A stretch of DNA of 5,134 bases. It comes from UBA5109 sp038148435 (GTDB lineage Bacteria; Pseudomonadota; Gammaproteobacteria; Pseudomonadales; Pseudohongiellaceae). The position numbers were made by a program, and so were the translations under genes. The notes under the pieces were generated by a model, which saw only the letters and a program-made list of their open reading frames with translations, was not told where the DNA came from and ran no database searches. The stretch spans positions 1 to 5,134 of the forward strand of contig JAYQVM010000117.1 of NCBI GenBank assembly GCA_038148435.1, given 5' to 3'. Positions 4,922 through 5,134 of the stretch are shown piece by piece (the stretch's first letter is position 1; each line of letters begins with the position of its first letter).

Positions 4922-5134
4922 GTGTTTGAGATAGTTCAGGCAGGCGGTATCTTGATGCTGCCCATCATTCTTTGTTCTGTTCTAGCCATTGCTATCATCA
5001 TCGAACGTTTCTGGATGTTGAATCCCATCCGCATCGCTCCCAAAAATATGCTGCCAGAAGTCTGGGATAAAATTAAACATAACCAGCTTGGCGTCAATGA
5101 GTTGAGGGAGCTGCGTTATTCCTCACCATTGGGT
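4922..5134 (+). CDS. exbB: MotA/TolQ/ExbB-family proton channel protein, 3'-truncated by window edge
   Basis: The frame is open from a GTG at 4922 to the window end (71 codons visible; family members are about 200-240). It begins (M)FEIVQAGGILMLPIILCSVLAIAIIIERFW, the typical start of the ExbB-like proteins found downstream of comEC: a short amphipathic lead, the first membrane segment at about residues 11-27, then ERFW and a basic cytoplasmic stretch. The later motifs (second and third membrane segments that form the proton path with ExbD) lie beyond the window. Such proteins work with an ExbD/TolR partner to use the proton gradient for envelope work; here the partner gene is expected next. 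The GTG start is chosen by the AGAGG site and by family alignment. It could equally be called TolQ-like; exbB follows the neighbourhood. Confidence 0.85.
   Translation, partial: MFEIVQAGGILMLPIILCSVLAIAIIIERFWMLNPIRIAPKNMLPEVWDKIKHNQLGVNELRELRYSSPLG

Noticed and set aside
4914..4922. Two-codon start-stop ORF (ATG TTT TAG) overlapping the exbB GTG
   Set aside because: The ribosome-binding site is only 1 base from this ATG, which is too close for initiation. It is probably incidental.
1..5134. CRISPR arrays, tRNA or rRNA genes, IS elements with terminal repeats
   Set aside because: No regularly spaced repeats, no cloverleaf-like tRNA sequence and no rRNA motifs were seen. No paired terminal repeats with target duplications were found.

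Overview
The window looks like a gammaproteobacterial chromosome. It carries a lolC-lolD-lolE set with two distinct permease genes (not a single lolF), followed by the start of comEC and then an ExbB/TolQ-type gene. This matches the lolCDE - comEC - exbB - exbD - lpxK neighbourhood known from Pseudomonas and relatives. No species can be named from this sequence.

Layout. (1) Positions 1-557 hold the 3' part of a small serine recombinase gene, cut by the window edge; two catalytic-domain residues that are normally conserved are substituted. (2) Positions 558-1139 are a 582-base stretch without a confident gene. It is AT-rich in its first half and contains a hairpin just after the recombinase, promoter-like matches, small inverted repeats and one possible 52-codon minus-strand ORF. 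(3) Positions 1140-4325 are the tightly packed lolC-lolD-lolE operon, with start/stop overlaps of 8 and 4 bases. The products form the inner-membrane ABC transporter that extracts lipoproteins from the inner membrane and passes them to periplasmic LolA. (4) Positions 4381-4506 are a well-translated-looking 41-codon ORF that resembles only the first membrane segment of ComEC, the DNA-uptake channel. (5) Positions 4507-4921 hold no intact gene; within them 4645-4806 may be a decayed C-terminal end of the same comEC. (6) Position 4922 onward is the start of an ExbB/TolQ-family proton-channel gene with a GTG start, running out of the window.

The envelope genes look intact, while both flanks look eroded: a recombinase and patchwork DNA on the left, and a collapsed comEC on the right. 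The most interesting points are the apparent loss of comEC and the swap of the LolA-docking 'hook' signature to the promoter-distal permease. A degenerate recombinase active site is the third. I did not find convincing evidence for a wholly new system.
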